A stretch of 64,000 nucleotides of DNA from Amphiura filiformis (Eukaryota; Echinodermata; Ophiuroidea; Amphilepidida; Amphiuridae): the NCBI RefSeq assembly GCF_039555335.1, contig NC_092641.1, positions 30,502,848-30,566,847 on the forward strand, read 5' to 3'. Of the stretch, positions 23,012-35,335 are shown one piece after another. Numbering within the stretch: position 1 is the first letter of the stretch; every line of letters begins with the position of its first letter. The translations under genes were made by a program, and so were the position numbers. The notes beneath the pieces are model-generated. The model was not told the origin of the DNA. It was given only the letters and a program-made list of their open reading frames with translations, and did no database searches.

Positions 23012-24019
23012 TAGGGTGCATCTCTTGCCCCTCATGTTACACAAATTTCTTGTCCCTAGTCTCAAAATGTTCCATTGGTCAAAATATTACCCCATACCAA
23101 ATTTAAAATTATTCCGAAGTCGTTTAGGGGGGCCTCCGTGACGTTGAAATTGTTGGTCAATTGCCATACCATATGCATAAGGCAGCTATTTTGTTTTGCA
23201 TGATTAACATTAGAAATTACTGCTGCCTTATGTATTTTGCCCATGTAGTTAGGACTATTATGATTCAAGATGTTAAAAAAGCTCATGTCCCAAAATTTAA
23301 CAAAAGGGAGCTATCTACAAGGACCAAGTTTATGTAAACATAAATGGCTGCCCTTTGCTGTCTTTACTGTGTAATTGTGAAATTACTTAAATATTCATAA
23401 CTTTCCTGTTTCCATGCCAACTTTGAACCATTATGCTGATAGTTACTACTACAGACTATAGTGATCACACACTTGCATCTAGACCTTGCTGAATTTGATG
23501 AGACAACACACACAGGACTGAGGTTCTTCAAATCTTGATTTGGGTATCTCCGACTGGTACTGGCATGATCATTTACCTTATTCAGCTTTATACATTGTCT
23601 TTGTTGTTGCCGTTTAAGCTAGTGCTTCTCCTGTGTTGGTACTTAGTCAAATGTCACTGGAGAATGCAACTGCAAAGTGTACCATTTTGTTTGGTTTTAC
23701 ATTGCAACTTTCTTTTATGTAATATGATTTAACTGGCACTTTTTGAAATTATATGATTCACATACTAACCTTTGTATAGGGTCATGTGTTTTATACTCGC
23801 CTCCTTTTGCGTTACATAGGCGATTTTGGTTTCACGGCATGAATTTTGCTTTCATTATTCATATTTTCTGAAGTATACCCCCTAGCATAGTAAACGTATA
23901 CATTTTCTTGTAGGGAATTTCACAGGGTATTCAAATATGAACTCAAAATAAACACTAGGTATAAGGTGCTCAAGTTAATATACAAAAATGGGTAACATTT
24001 TGTGTTTCAAGGTATACAA

Positions 24020-25686
24020 GGGCTATTTCATTATAAATGACAACATTGAGTCCCAAAAGGGGTCAAAATTCAAACTCATTTATTTCATGCAAATTCATTA
24101 TCATTTCAAAGTTCAGATGGTGTGTCAATAATTCTCAAAATATTAGGCGTCAAACCCTCAGGAACCATTAAAAAAAATTAAATTGAATTTTTGCTGTGTA
24201 AAACATAGCTGCCGTCTGGAGGGACATTTTTTAAACAATTTAATACACAACTTTGAAAGAGTGTATGTAACCAACATTGGGTTCATACTTATTCATATTT
24301 AGTCTGTAATAATTGTTGTATGTTCCTTTACACTTCAGTGTCTTAAATATGCCAGTTTCAATATAAAACAATTAGTAAATTGATACTAATCCAGATAAAT
24401 GGTGCAAAATTACTACATATTTTAAGGATAAACTTTATCTTCACATGAAAAATTCATGAAATAGTCATTTTGTCCTGCCCAATAGCTACACTGATGCATA
24501 AGTGAGTATTCCGCGTCAATCTGTTGTACTAGTCATGGAAAACCTAAAATAAAAGACCCCTCCTGTGTCATTTGTTCTGGATAGGACACATTTTTTAACA
24601 CATAATAAAGCATACTTTAACTTTAGAAATAGCTGCATCAATATTATTGCATCAATATTATTGCATAAAAGATCCCCAGCATTTAAAATCCACTACAAAC
24701 AGGGTTAATATTCTGGTTAAATTAGGAATATTGCAATTTTTAGCTAACGAAGTTCAATGCAGAATAATATCATATGTGTTCTCAACAACTGGACAATAAT
24801 TTGAACACTAAAGTGGTTTGTAAGCATAATTTGCAATAAAATGCAAAAATTTCTTGTGGGTTTGGCTCTTTGAAATTTTTATTTTTTAGTTTGTTTACCA
24901 ATTCATGGAAATGACATAATTGTGCTGGAGAGGACATTTGTTAAATTGCAAACAGAATCGTGGATACAGGCTTGCAAAAATGCAACAAATACCAAATCAT
25001 GTGCCACCTTGGTAGAAGGAAGACCACTCTTCCTCTACAAATTTCACATTCTATGATATAATCCTTCTTATTTCAACAATTAGTAATTAACTTCAGTTCT
25101 GGAGAGGACAAATTTTTAACTCGGAACTGTGGTATCAAGAACAAGTGGTCTACTGTATGTAAAATAAATGAATTCCTCAATCAGTGCCCTGTCCCATCAA
25201 TTGGTAATATAACACAGATTATACAGGTAGGGTAAGGGTTTATATTTCCTCTTTAATGTTAACAAAAATGGAGGCATGAATTGGAGAGGACACTCATTTT
25301 TTATTTAACATAAAATGCCAATTTTGCAAGAATCTCTGAATTTTAACATTTTGCACCAATTTTCACCATTCAACTTGCATGATGTTCCACACATATCATA
25401 TTTTCATTGCAACAAGCACATTGCCATAGAATGTACCTAATTTTTCAAAGAATTTATTCAGAATACATGGGCAAAATGAAATGGGACTCCAAAATTGGGT
25501 TAAAATGTACCTTTTGGCAATTTTTTATACAAAAAATAGACAGAATTCTGTAAAAATGCTCATGTAGCTTGTAGTTTGTGGCATACTTAGAATTAAGTTA
25601 ATAACACTGCATTATCACCCTAATTATATCAACCAGATATGATAAAAGCCATATTTGTGAACGTGTCATTTATAATGAAATAGCCC
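24020..25686. mobile_element. 1.67-kb TIR element nested in the inverted-arm element
   Basis: The ends GGGCTATTTCATTATAAATG and its complement lie at 24020 and 25686, with ACAA on both outer sides. The interior has no ORF. It repeats a 'ggagaggacat...tttttaa' motif at about 24215, 24577, 24924, 25099 and 25282, spaced by about 180 bp or twice that, as if built from decayed ~180-bp tandem units. Confidence 0.75.
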
Positions 25687-26349
25687 ACAAGGTTTTCATG
25701 TCATGTATTTTTCTGTGGTGACCCTATATCAGTTGTAATGCTATTTTCTTACAGTCCAAGGGTGGACCCTTACAGCAAAATACAATTGTTTGAGGTTTAT
25801 GATTTAAAAAATTTAAACCCGAGCAATCAAAAATTGTTAAAATATGAAATTGATTATGCTTAATATTAATGAACTACTATGTACTGATACTTACTTAGAT
25901 TACATCCTATATAAATTTGATTAGCATGTTTGAATTCTGTGGTTCAACAGCTTTACAAAAATGTATACTTTTGCTACCCTAGGATAAATACCTCTGGAGA
26001 TATGTGGCAATTTATCCGGGCTGATACGTCGCCGTAATGAAAATGTTAGTGTTTTACAAAATTGTGTGTAAAAGATAGGAGACAAGCATGAGGTCATGTG
26101 ATGTATCTTGATTTTAAGTCCTTTTAATCTGACCTAAAGTAAGGCTAAAACAGTGAACCTTAAAGAAGAGTAATGCAAGCTTATTTTAATACCCAAAAAG
26201 TGATAATGCACCACCAATTAATAACAAAAAATTTCAAATTTCATATTTGAGGGCAAAAATAAAATTTCCCCATTGAGTTTGTACAGGCGGTGCCGCTTCC
26301 TGTGGCGCCGCTTCCTGCACCACCCCTGGCCTTCAAACTTCAAATAGCT

Positions 26350-26550
26350 ATATCTCCATTTCAGTATAAGCTAGACCAATGCCACTTTGCAGGCATATGG
26401 CATATTGATAGAGCTTTAGAATGATACCAAATATGTTGGGATAGCTTTTGTAGTTTTTTAAAAAAAAAAAATTACAACAGCTTGATACCAAAAAGCGTAA
26501 CAGCACCACCCTTTTTGGAGGCGAGCTCAAAACGCGTGACCATAGGCCTA
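26350..26550. repeat. Dispersed repeat related to 6300-6570
   Basis: Shares the 'agcgtaaca..accacc' and 'caaaacgcgtg' blocks and a temperate preceding segment with 6300-6430. No coding potential. Confidence 0.5.
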
Positions 26551-27309
26551 TGAATATTTCCATGAGGTACATGTAGTTCTTGGATTGGAACCTCAATTCA
26601 AGTTCAAGCAGATTTTGGGAACAAAAGTTTTGCCATTCATCTGGCCTAGCATCTACAATGCTCTGGAATCTTAAACTTAACTTCTGAGTTTGCTCACTAA
26701 TGCAATTCACAACTTCGCAAAATCATCTCTGCTGAGAGCTGCGGTCTGAAGATTTGAAGGACCTTAGCTTTCCATTCTTTTTTAAACGTATTTAACATGA
26801 TGCTGTACTGTCTCATCAAATTGAGCAAGGTCTAGAAATTGTACAACTTGCAAGTGTGCGATCACTCTTCTGTAGTAGTATCAGCCTAATAGGTCAAAGT
26901 TGGCACGAAAACAGTAAAGATATGTATATCGAAGCAAATTCACAATTACACAGTAAATACAGCAAAGGGCAGCCATTTATGTTTACATAAACTTGACCTC
27001 TGTAGGTAGCTCCCTTATGTTTTATTTTTTTGAGTTGGACTATTTTAACATCTTGATTCATTAATAGTCCTGACTACATGAACAAAATACATAAGGCAGC
27101 AGTAATTTCTAATGTTAACCATGCAAAACAAAATAGCTGCTTTATGCATATGGTATGGCCATTGACCAACAATTTCAACGTCACGGAGGCCCCCCTAAAC
27201 GACTTCGGAATAATTTTAAATTTGGTATGGGGTAATATTTTGACCAATGGAACATTTTGAGACTAGGGACAAGAAATTTGGGTAACATGAGGGGCAAGAG
27301 ATGCACCCT

Positions 27310-28022
27310 ATTTACCGGTACCGTACCTTTTTTCTGGAATGATAAATTGACATTTGACAATAGAAGGATTTGGAAATTGGACTTCACTCATCGATACATT
27401 TTATAGATCATTACAAGTTTTCCATGTGGATTCGGGTGAATAGATCGTCATATGTGACCGTACACAGCGAATGAGCCGTAAATTCCTCCCTGGTCAATTT
27501 TGTTTAATTTTGTGTTTAGAAAATATACATCATAAGCTTTAAAATGGTATATTATTTGACTTCAAACTATATCCAGAAGCGGGGTTATGGTTTGTTGAAC
27601 TTTGCTCCTTCAACAAAATGGTAGCTTATTTCGTTTCTACATATATGTGTGTCTCTTTTTTTTCACATTGCTGGCAATAAATATCAAACAGTCATAATAA
27701 ATTGGCGGTCATTTGAATCATTCCCAAGTCAACAGGTCATGTCATAAGGTGGTGTAATTTGTGTTACATGTTCAAAATTGACCCTCGTCCAGTTGCTGAA
27801 CAGGCTTTGATGAGAAAATGCATAGTAGAAGTTGACAAAAAAAGTATTTTTTGATATGTTGTAGGTAATACTAGTACTACCCTCTAATCATTCATACCAA
27901 GTTTGAGTTCAAAATGTCTCTCGTTTTGGCTTAATTGACCAATAAATTATTAATTAGTGCAAAGCCATAGGCGGCAATGTAAATTTGAAATTTCAAATGC
28001 GTTTTTCTCAAATTGGGCCTTC
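27310..28022. other. Non-coding stretch
   Basis: Nothing recognised beyond AT-rich sequence. Confidence 0.45.
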
Positions 28023-28026
28023 TTAA

Positions 28027-29124
28027 GGCCAGAGTAAGGGGAGACACATTCGTCCACACCCGAATTTGAGATTTTGTGATATTTATCAACACTAAGATGT
28101 ATTCTTTCACTTGAAACTGATAAAAATACAACTTCCTAATATTCACTTGTATTTTTGCTTGATTTATTTCACTCTTTTCAACTCTAAAAAGTCACATGGC
28201 TCAAGACAGCTTAGTAAATTGGCGGAAATAATGGCGGCAATGCTTGCGAATCGAAATATTGTGATTATCTTGCGCGATTAGCGTTGCGTGTGTGGCGCAA
28301 CTCTCTGCGTATGTCCAACGCAGTCAAAGGCGCATTCGGTATGTAAAACGCCAGCAAATGTGATGTAAACAAAACAAAAATTTGCAGTGAAAAAGCCACT
28401 TAGATTTTTTAATTATTTTGGATTTAGGCGCACTAAAAACAGACATTATAGATTCATTGGTGCAAAAAGATGCATATTTAGACCATGCACCAGATACAGC
28501 TTTTACAAGCGTGAAAGTCTTGCCGTTTTTTTAGGGACGCGTTTTGTGCATAATTTTGACATTTTTTTCTAAAAGCGTCGATTTCTCAGAGTTCATTTTT
28601 AACAATATTATACGATTTTTGTGACAAGATAACTCGGAAAATATGCAAGCAAAAGGTAAACCTTTTGCACTATTGTTTAGAGCACATCAAAGTCTAGGGA
28701 AGGTTTTCTCATTTTTTCAAAATATTTGTTTTGAACAAAAATATACACCATTATGTGCAATTTTTAGCTTAATAGAGTGACAAAATTGCTTTTTTCACAT
28801 GTTTTTTGCAATATTTCTAAAAATAAGACGAATTTCAAAAAAATAAAAAAAGCTTCCCTAAGTTCATGTCTCTTCTCCATGAAAAACTAATTTTTTTTTT
28901 TACTCCGAACGGATTTTTTTTTAGATTGTCACAAAAAAATTGGGGTAAAAAAGTGCTTTTTGTGTTTTTTTCTAATACTCTAGATTTTTGACCAAATCTT
29001 ACGTCACCATGGGATTCCTTGACTCATTTCCTTTCCAAAAATGTATAGTTTTATATACTTTGGACATACAATTCAAAAATAATGATGCTCGAAAAGATCT
29101 GTGTTCTCTCCCATTACTCTGCCC
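28027..29124. mobile_element. TTAA-bounded element A of a three-element row
   Basis: Flanked by TTAA at 28023-28026 and 29125-29128. The end GGCCAGAGTAAGGGGAGA is inverted at the right as TCTCCCATTACTCTGCCC. No ORF of note. It looks like a piggyBac-type non-autonomous element. Confidence 0.7.
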
Positions 29125-29128
29125 TTAA

Positions 29129-30221
29129 GGTGGCTGTGTAGGCCTACTCTCAGACATGCATGTAGTAAAAGTGCAATAACTTTGTAATTATTCGTGCAAG
29201 ACATATAAAAGTATACATTTTTATAAAGGCAAGACATCAATAAATCTTAATATAAATACAGATTTGGGGTAAAAACAACAATTATGAAGAAAATCACAAA
29301 AAGTGAGTTTTTGGCAATATTTGTTAGGTACATCATAACAAAAAACACTCTTTCCAAAATATTTTATTTTGTTTTTAGCTCAATCTTGAGGCTCCATTCC
29401 AAAAACGGTTTTTTATTTTTTGATATTGGCCTTAGTTTTTGAGATATTGACCATAAGGCATCAAATTGAACTTTTAAAATTCACAAGCGCCTATTTGCAC
29501 AAAATGATGCCTAAAATCGGAAATAGACCAAAATATAAAAAATGAGAAAACCGTTTCTTGAGTCGATCATGCTTTTTACGATGATCATATTTGCTTACCT
29601 ATAGATGCTGTATTTATTGAGTTATCGTGTACCTAAATCATCATTTTACCGAGAAAATGAACATTGAAATAATGGCCGTTAAAGTTTAAAGTGGTCACAT
29701 TTTGCCCTTTCATCGAATCTCACAGGAGAATGTGGCAGATTTCGTTTTTCTACCTTATATTATGTGAACATCGGGTAAATCCACAGCCCGTTGAGAAGTT
29801 TGAGCGAAATCCATTCATAACTTGATATTCAAATCGAGGAAAAGAACTTGAAAAAACCCACATTTTATCAGCTAAAAGCGGAGCCATTTGACCACTTGAA
29901 ATTAGTGTTTCCAAAGGATGCGCCACGCATGCAGATAAGCGTCGGCGTATCGTAAGCGTATCTGTGCGTTAACAAATTGCGCGACACATGGCAGCGATGC
30001 GTTGTTCTTGTAGCGTGTCACCCGCTGATACAACAAAGGTTTCTCTCTTTTAAAATTGCAAACACGAATGAAATAGTGAAATAAAATCCATAAAATAAGC
30101 GCAGTTGGAGTTTATAAATCTGGATTTTCTTTCCTTGTATTTATAAAAAACATAACAAAGTAACAAATATCAAAAAAGCTCAATTTTGCGAAAGAAACAA
30201 CGTCTTGAGTACACAGCCGCG
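29129..30221. mobile_element. TTAA-bounded element B, abutting A
   Basis: Begins right after the TTAA that closes element A and ends at TTAA 30222-30225. The ends GGTGGCTGTGTA and TACACAGCCGCG are short imperfect inverted repeats. No ORF of note. CpG-rich patches lie at about 29915-30020. Confidence 0.6.
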
Positions 30222-30225
30222 TTAA

Positions 30226-30398
30226 GGGGCAGGGTCTTAGGCAGGATTTGAAGGTTTGGGTGTGTAAATTCAAAAACCTGGGTGTGTAAATTTAAAATTT
30301 GTGTACAAAGTACAGGCCATGTGGGCAAAAACTGGGTGTGTATTTACAAATTTAGGTGTGTAAAACACTCCTTACACTGCTGGCTGCCTAAGCCCTTG
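30226..30398. mobile_element. TTAA-bounded element C, abutting B
   Basis: Lies between TTAA at 30222-30225 and 30399-30402. The ends GGGGCAGGGTCTTAGGCAG and CTGCCTAAGCCCTTG are inverted repeats. An internal 'gggtgtgtaaatt' motif repeats three or four times. Confidence 0.6.
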
Positions 30399-30402
30399 TT
30401 AA

Positions 30403-31295
30403 AGGTCCGTAACCCGATCGACAGCATCATCCCCCCGATTTTTTCATTGTTGATGAGGTTTTGGTATCACATAATAGATACTATTTTTCTCATTACTATC
30501 CTGAAATTTGGCGCTCCAAGTCGATGTATTTCCGGAGAAATCCTGAATAACAGCGGTTTTTACAGGTTTCCTGTTGTTCGCATTTTACGCGACACGGGAG
30601 TTTTGGGTAGTCATAGAATGAAATCGGAATAGATTCGGAAGACTTCACCCCAGTACCAATTAGTCCATAAAAATACATCAAATAGGCCCCTAATGTCAAA
30701 CTATAGATGGCGCTATAATGATATAAAACAAAAAACAAAAATAAAGAAATACATAAGAGGCGAAATAAATAAGGAAACATGACCTATATTGTCAAGCATG
30801 ATCGAGGAATATGAAAAAATTATGAGAGCACCTCCCCCCCCCCATTAAAAAATTAGTTAAAAAATAAAACAAAGAAAAATCATAAATATGTGAAAATGTG
30901 CATCATATAGCTAAAAATAAAGAAATAATTAAGCGCAGTAAATACAGCATGGGCTATCTTGTCAAGAATGATAATGAGCGCAGTGATGCCCTATGTAATG
31001 TTTTTTAAGATTAATCATTATGAATAGAGGGTATAAAAAGTGTACAGGGCGAGCGGTTTTCAGTGCCAAGGCGAACACTTCCTGTTTCCACCGGGACATG
31101 CGCCCGGCCGTTGTTTCGGCATGCCTGACCAGAATGCAATTCACGCGTGCCAGTGTATTGGCTTGCTAATATGCTAATTATTCACATTTATGCTGAAATT
31201 GTTCCGTTTTTCTCACATAGATTGATAAAGGGACAATATTTGACATTGTATGTAAGTTTGAAGAGAATCCACTAAACCGATAGGGTTACCCCCCT
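30403..31295. other. Non-coding stretch
   Basis: No supported gene. A short CpG-containing patch occurs near 31080-31150. Confidence 0.4.
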
Positions 31296-31299
31296 TTAA

Positions 31300-31663
31300 G
31301 GGGGTAGGCCTACTACACCCCTGCCCAATTTTGTGCCTACATGTATTTTTGCATTTTTCTCACAAATTATAGTGCATTGGGGACAAGTAAGATATATCTA
31401 TATTATAGGGGGCAAGGAGTCGACTACAACTACTGCACTGGAAATTTTATTTTCAACAGTTGTGGAATTACAGTCGAAAATGAGGGAAAACCAATATTTG
31501 ATCAATAAATCAATAACTACTTGCCTTGAGTTGCTATATTTTCATTGCAGTAGTTGTAGTCCTTGCCCCTATAATATACATATCTTACTTATCACCAATG
31601 CGCTATAATTTTTGAGAAAAATGCAAAAATAGGCACAAAATTGGCCAGGGGTGTAGTACCCCC
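31300..31663. mobile_element. TTAA-type MITE with GGGGGTAG ends
   Basis: Bounded by TTAA at 31296-31299 and 31664-31667. Nearly the whole length folds back: GGGGGTAGGCCTACTACACC at the left matches GGTGTAGTACCCCC at the right, and both inner arms contain matching 'ggcacaaaatt' and 'gtagttgtag' blocks. Confidence 0.85.
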
Positions 31664-31667
31664 TTAA

Positions 31668-33020
31668 GGGTTTACCGTCGTAACTAAACCATTCGATCAA
31701 ATTTTTTAAATTTACATATTTTGTACATTAATATGTGTAGATAATAAATCAGGAAAAATAACAGGGGGTGCCGGACCTCACTTTTGAGCTACAGCCATTT
31801 TAAAAGAGGTGTACACTACCAAAAATCTCTGTACACTTCAATGGCAAAATCAGCGTTTTCTCAAAATAGACAACCTTTTGCCTTGTAGAAAAAAATTGTA
31901 TCGATAAAAATTTTTTAATTTTATATATGTTATGAAAAATAAAAAGCTCTGTAAATCGCAAAAAAAAAAAATTGGGAAGTGCGGGGCCTTGTTTTTGCGT
32001 AAATTGACCAAAATAGGTCAAAAATGCATTTTTTCTGCGACACCATGCATAGTTAATTGCGTACATGGATATTTTGGTGCGTACCAACGCGTTGGTATAC
32101 ATGAGCGAACAGATGCCAGATAAGCGTTCGTTTACGAAAAAAAAAAAAAAAAAGGAATTGTCTGTTTACGCAGGAAAGTTTTCACTGTAAAAAAAAAAAA
32201 AGTTACCTATAAGAAGTTACCATAATAGGAACAATTATTTTAATGATGTCGATTATTAATATTCTTACTAATTTGGTGTATTTTGGTCATAAACGGGTGT
32301 AAGAAAGACTCCCATTCTGCAATCTGCAAAGATATTGGAGTTATCAAGTTACACAAAGTGAGGAATTTTCAGCTTTCACCATGTTCACCTGACTCGATCG
32401 ACCAAAAAGAGGATAATTTATTAAACATGTTAAAGCGAAGCGTTTGACACCATGGGCGGAAGTGTTTGACTATAATAGCAGTTCAATTAAAGCAAAGTTA
32501 AACACTGGGTTGCCTATAGCTGTAGAAAAACGTGCATTATGAATTCAGTGCACGTAGTAGGCCTAGGTCTTTACCCAATAACACAAAATGCTTCAAACAT
32601 TTAAATGTTGGATTATAAACTTGCCGTGTGGTGCGTTTCATTATGAAACGTTCTACAAACGTATAACCTTTAATAATAGGCCTATAATATACCGGTAGTG
32701 GTTAGGCCCTACTCAACATTTAGGCCAAAATATTATTAAAACGAATTAACCAATTTATCCAACACTTGTTTAGGCCTAATGTTAAAAAAAAACCACTTGA
32801 TTCTGTGTTTGTTGGGTAGGCCTATAACTTATACCATCTATTGGACCCTACTGTCGTAAGCCTACTTTGGGGGGGGGTCCAGTTCTGTTATCAGTGGAAG
32901 CACGCTGGCAAAATTTGGTTTTATAGGCCTACATGTTATATTTAAGCGGCCACTTTTCTTGCGCCAGGCATTGAGTTTTGAAAATACTAGGCGTGCAATT
33001 AATAGCACTCCTTGAAATGT
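31668..33020. other. Non-coding stretch
   Basis: AT-rich with poly-A runs near 31960, 32140 and 32190. No gene seen. Confidence 0.45.
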
Positions 33021-33166
33021 TAAGGTGAGCAATCAGGTGTGCTATAAACCGCACTTGTGAAGAAGCTAAGGCTCTGGCAGATTTTACAAGGTGAGCTAGT
33101 ATAAATCACACTCGGATGAACAACTTAAGGTGAGCCATCCGCGAGCGTTGCACTCGCTCACCTTAA
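33021..33166. repeat. Repeated AAGGTGAGC motifs ending in a hairpin
   Basis: AAGGTGAGC occurs at about 33022, 33088 and 33127. The last starts a hairpin, TTAAGGTGAGC to GCTCACCTTAA (33125-33166). Each copy also reads as a consensus splice donor (AAG|GTGAGC). Confidence 0.5.
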
Positions 33167-35267
33167 AATTCAAAGCCTGTTGCGCTCAGCAAACATTGTT
33201 TTCTTTATTTTGTGGCCCTGGTTATCGCCGGTGCGCAAAAATAGCATTGACACGCACAACACGCATCGTTCTCTGCGATGTCTGCAACGCAATGCTGATA
33301 ACGGCGCGGAGTACGCACGCGTTGAAAAGAGGCGCAATAGTCGAGTCGAATCGGGTGACGACGGAAAACCCTTAACATAAAATACCCCACAACAAATATC
33401 TGAAGTAGGATTTTGTCCAATGTGCCTGGATAATTATGTTCACAACATAGTGAAGTATCAGTCTCACCCTTCAAAAAAAATTTATGTAACTAATCACGTT
33501 CACGATATACAGGGTGCGCCAAAAAAGTTGATATTTTTTAATTAAATTTTAATTAATCATAAATATTTTCCAAACACTACTTCTAATTCCTATTATTTCC
33601 TTGTGCAATTTCCTATCAGAAAATGTATACATTTATCATGATACAGTGAATATTAAAGGAGATATGAACCTTTGCAGCTTTTGCATGCGTCTGCATTGAC
33701 TTCTGTGCATTTATAGGCAACCTGTGGTACAAAATGTGATGAGAAGTTTTAACTTATCACATTCCACATTAAAATGTGGAATATGAAATTAATCAATTTT
33801 GAAGTAAATCTTGTTGCTTTGAGTAATTTGGCTCTAAAATGAGATATTGATGAGCTCTATATGAGGGTTATAAGGGGTTATGAAGATACAACAATTTATT
33901 CAAGCATATTTTACACTGTAACTCAGAATACAATTTAGGGAATTTACGGCTCATTCGTGCTGTACGGTCACAGTCCACAAACACGATGAATTCAGCAGTC
34001 GTGTAGATTCTCGTCATACCGGAAGCCCATCACTTCTTCTACTTATATTGGATACTGGCCAACATCCCAATGTGTGGGTGGGATCAAGCGGTATTCGTGT
34101 CTTCATTTAGCAGTACTTTCCATGGTGACATTTTCCACTGCATCATTTTCAGAGGCATGATTTAATGAAGCAGCTGATTTACTATGAAAACAAGTAGTCA
34201 CATGTGTTGCATGTCATGAATAAGTCATCTTTTGTGTAACATTGATGTAAAATGAGAAAAATATCACCAATTTTGATTCAATTCAACACAACTTTTAATG
34301 AATACATTTTAGACCAATAAGCATATATTTTTGGAAAGCTTATATTACAAGGATGCCAAATCAACAAAGTATAACATCATAATACAGGGTGGGTAAGAAA
34401 TATACAGGGTGGAACAACAACAAAATTAGCATCTTTCTTGTCATGGTGAACCCCATATTTTCCTTTTCTGAAGCTATGTAGCTCAAAATAAATATGAATT
34501 CAGAAAGACATTGCATGGGTCCTTCAAACAAATTAGGAAGAAAGAGTTTGGTATTCCTTGCGAAACATACAGGGTGGTCAAAAATTGTAAAATAATTTCA
34601 CAATTTTTAATCAAAACTTTTTCCCTCCATTTCTGGCACTAAAACTAATAGCATAATTGAATTCTTCATCAAATTTCCTTAAAAATATGTCTACTTTTGA
34701 ATAAGCAGGGTGACTCGGGCAAGAGAAAAATGTCGGAGCATAGTATGCACACTTAGTACAGTAACAGGGACTAAGACACAAGGGTTTGAAGTTGGCCATA
34801 TTTTCACAATTTTGTGTACAACCCTATGGGGCTCCCCCGCCCCGCCCCAGCTCCCCCGACCCGGCTGCTCCATTGACACATCTTACATATTGAGGTATAA
34901 ATCTCAAAGTTGTTGTCCAATTGACTTGGGAGTTTTTGTATTTGAATAATTATCTACAAAATGACACCAAACTTTCTACAATAGGTATTATACTTTTAGA
35001 ATAAACTTGAAATGTGAAGAAAGTGTTGTCATGTTACGGCTGCTCCATTTTTGGGTGACCTATTTGTGACATGCGACCAGCTCTCTTGATGGGAGAGAAT
35101 CTTTAGATTTGCTTTTGCTGTGGATCATTCTATTATCAAATCAAGAAAATTTTGGGAAAATTCCCACCTGACCCCTCAGATTTGCTTTATAAATATTCAC
35201 TCAACTGTTATACCAGCATCATGCAATATGAAAACTTATTGTTCCACTTTATTTTTTACATTTACAG
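33167..35267. other. Upstream region of gene 2
   Basis: A CpG-rich patch at about 33180-33370 could be a promoter or first non-coding exon of gene 2; this is inference only. 'acagggtg' dispersed-repeat motifs lie at about 33510, 34385, 34403 and 34570. A likely 3' splice site (ttacatttacag) ends at 35267. Confidence 0.35.
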
Positions 35268-35335
35268 ATGAAGTGTGTATCCATCTTTTAAAAGAAACCA
35301 ACTCAACATTATCTGGACTCAAACCAAAACAAAAC
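35268..35335 (+). other. 5' UTR part of the gene 2 exon
   Basis: Follows an acceptor-like tttacag. It contains an upstream ATG at 35268 whose frame stops after seven codons, so a short upstream ORF may temper translation. Confidence 0.45.

Larger units (their letters stand above)
23012..27309. mobile_element. 4.3-kb element with ~500-bp inverted arms
   Basis: The left arm (23012-about 23511) and right arm (about 26803-27309) are imperfect inverted copies, from GGGTGCATCTCTTGCCCC at the outer end to a GAATTTGATGAGACA-like block at the inner end. They are separated by 3.3 kb. No transposase ORF is seen between them. The outer edges are flanked by taccggta. It looks like a fold-back or long-TIR element; the superfamily is not identifiable. 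A second element is nested inside. Confidence 0.75.

Noticed and set aside
28027-31663. Autonomous piggyBac transposon
   Set aside because: TTAA borders are present, but no transposase frame or DDD-type motif could be seen in any of these elements.
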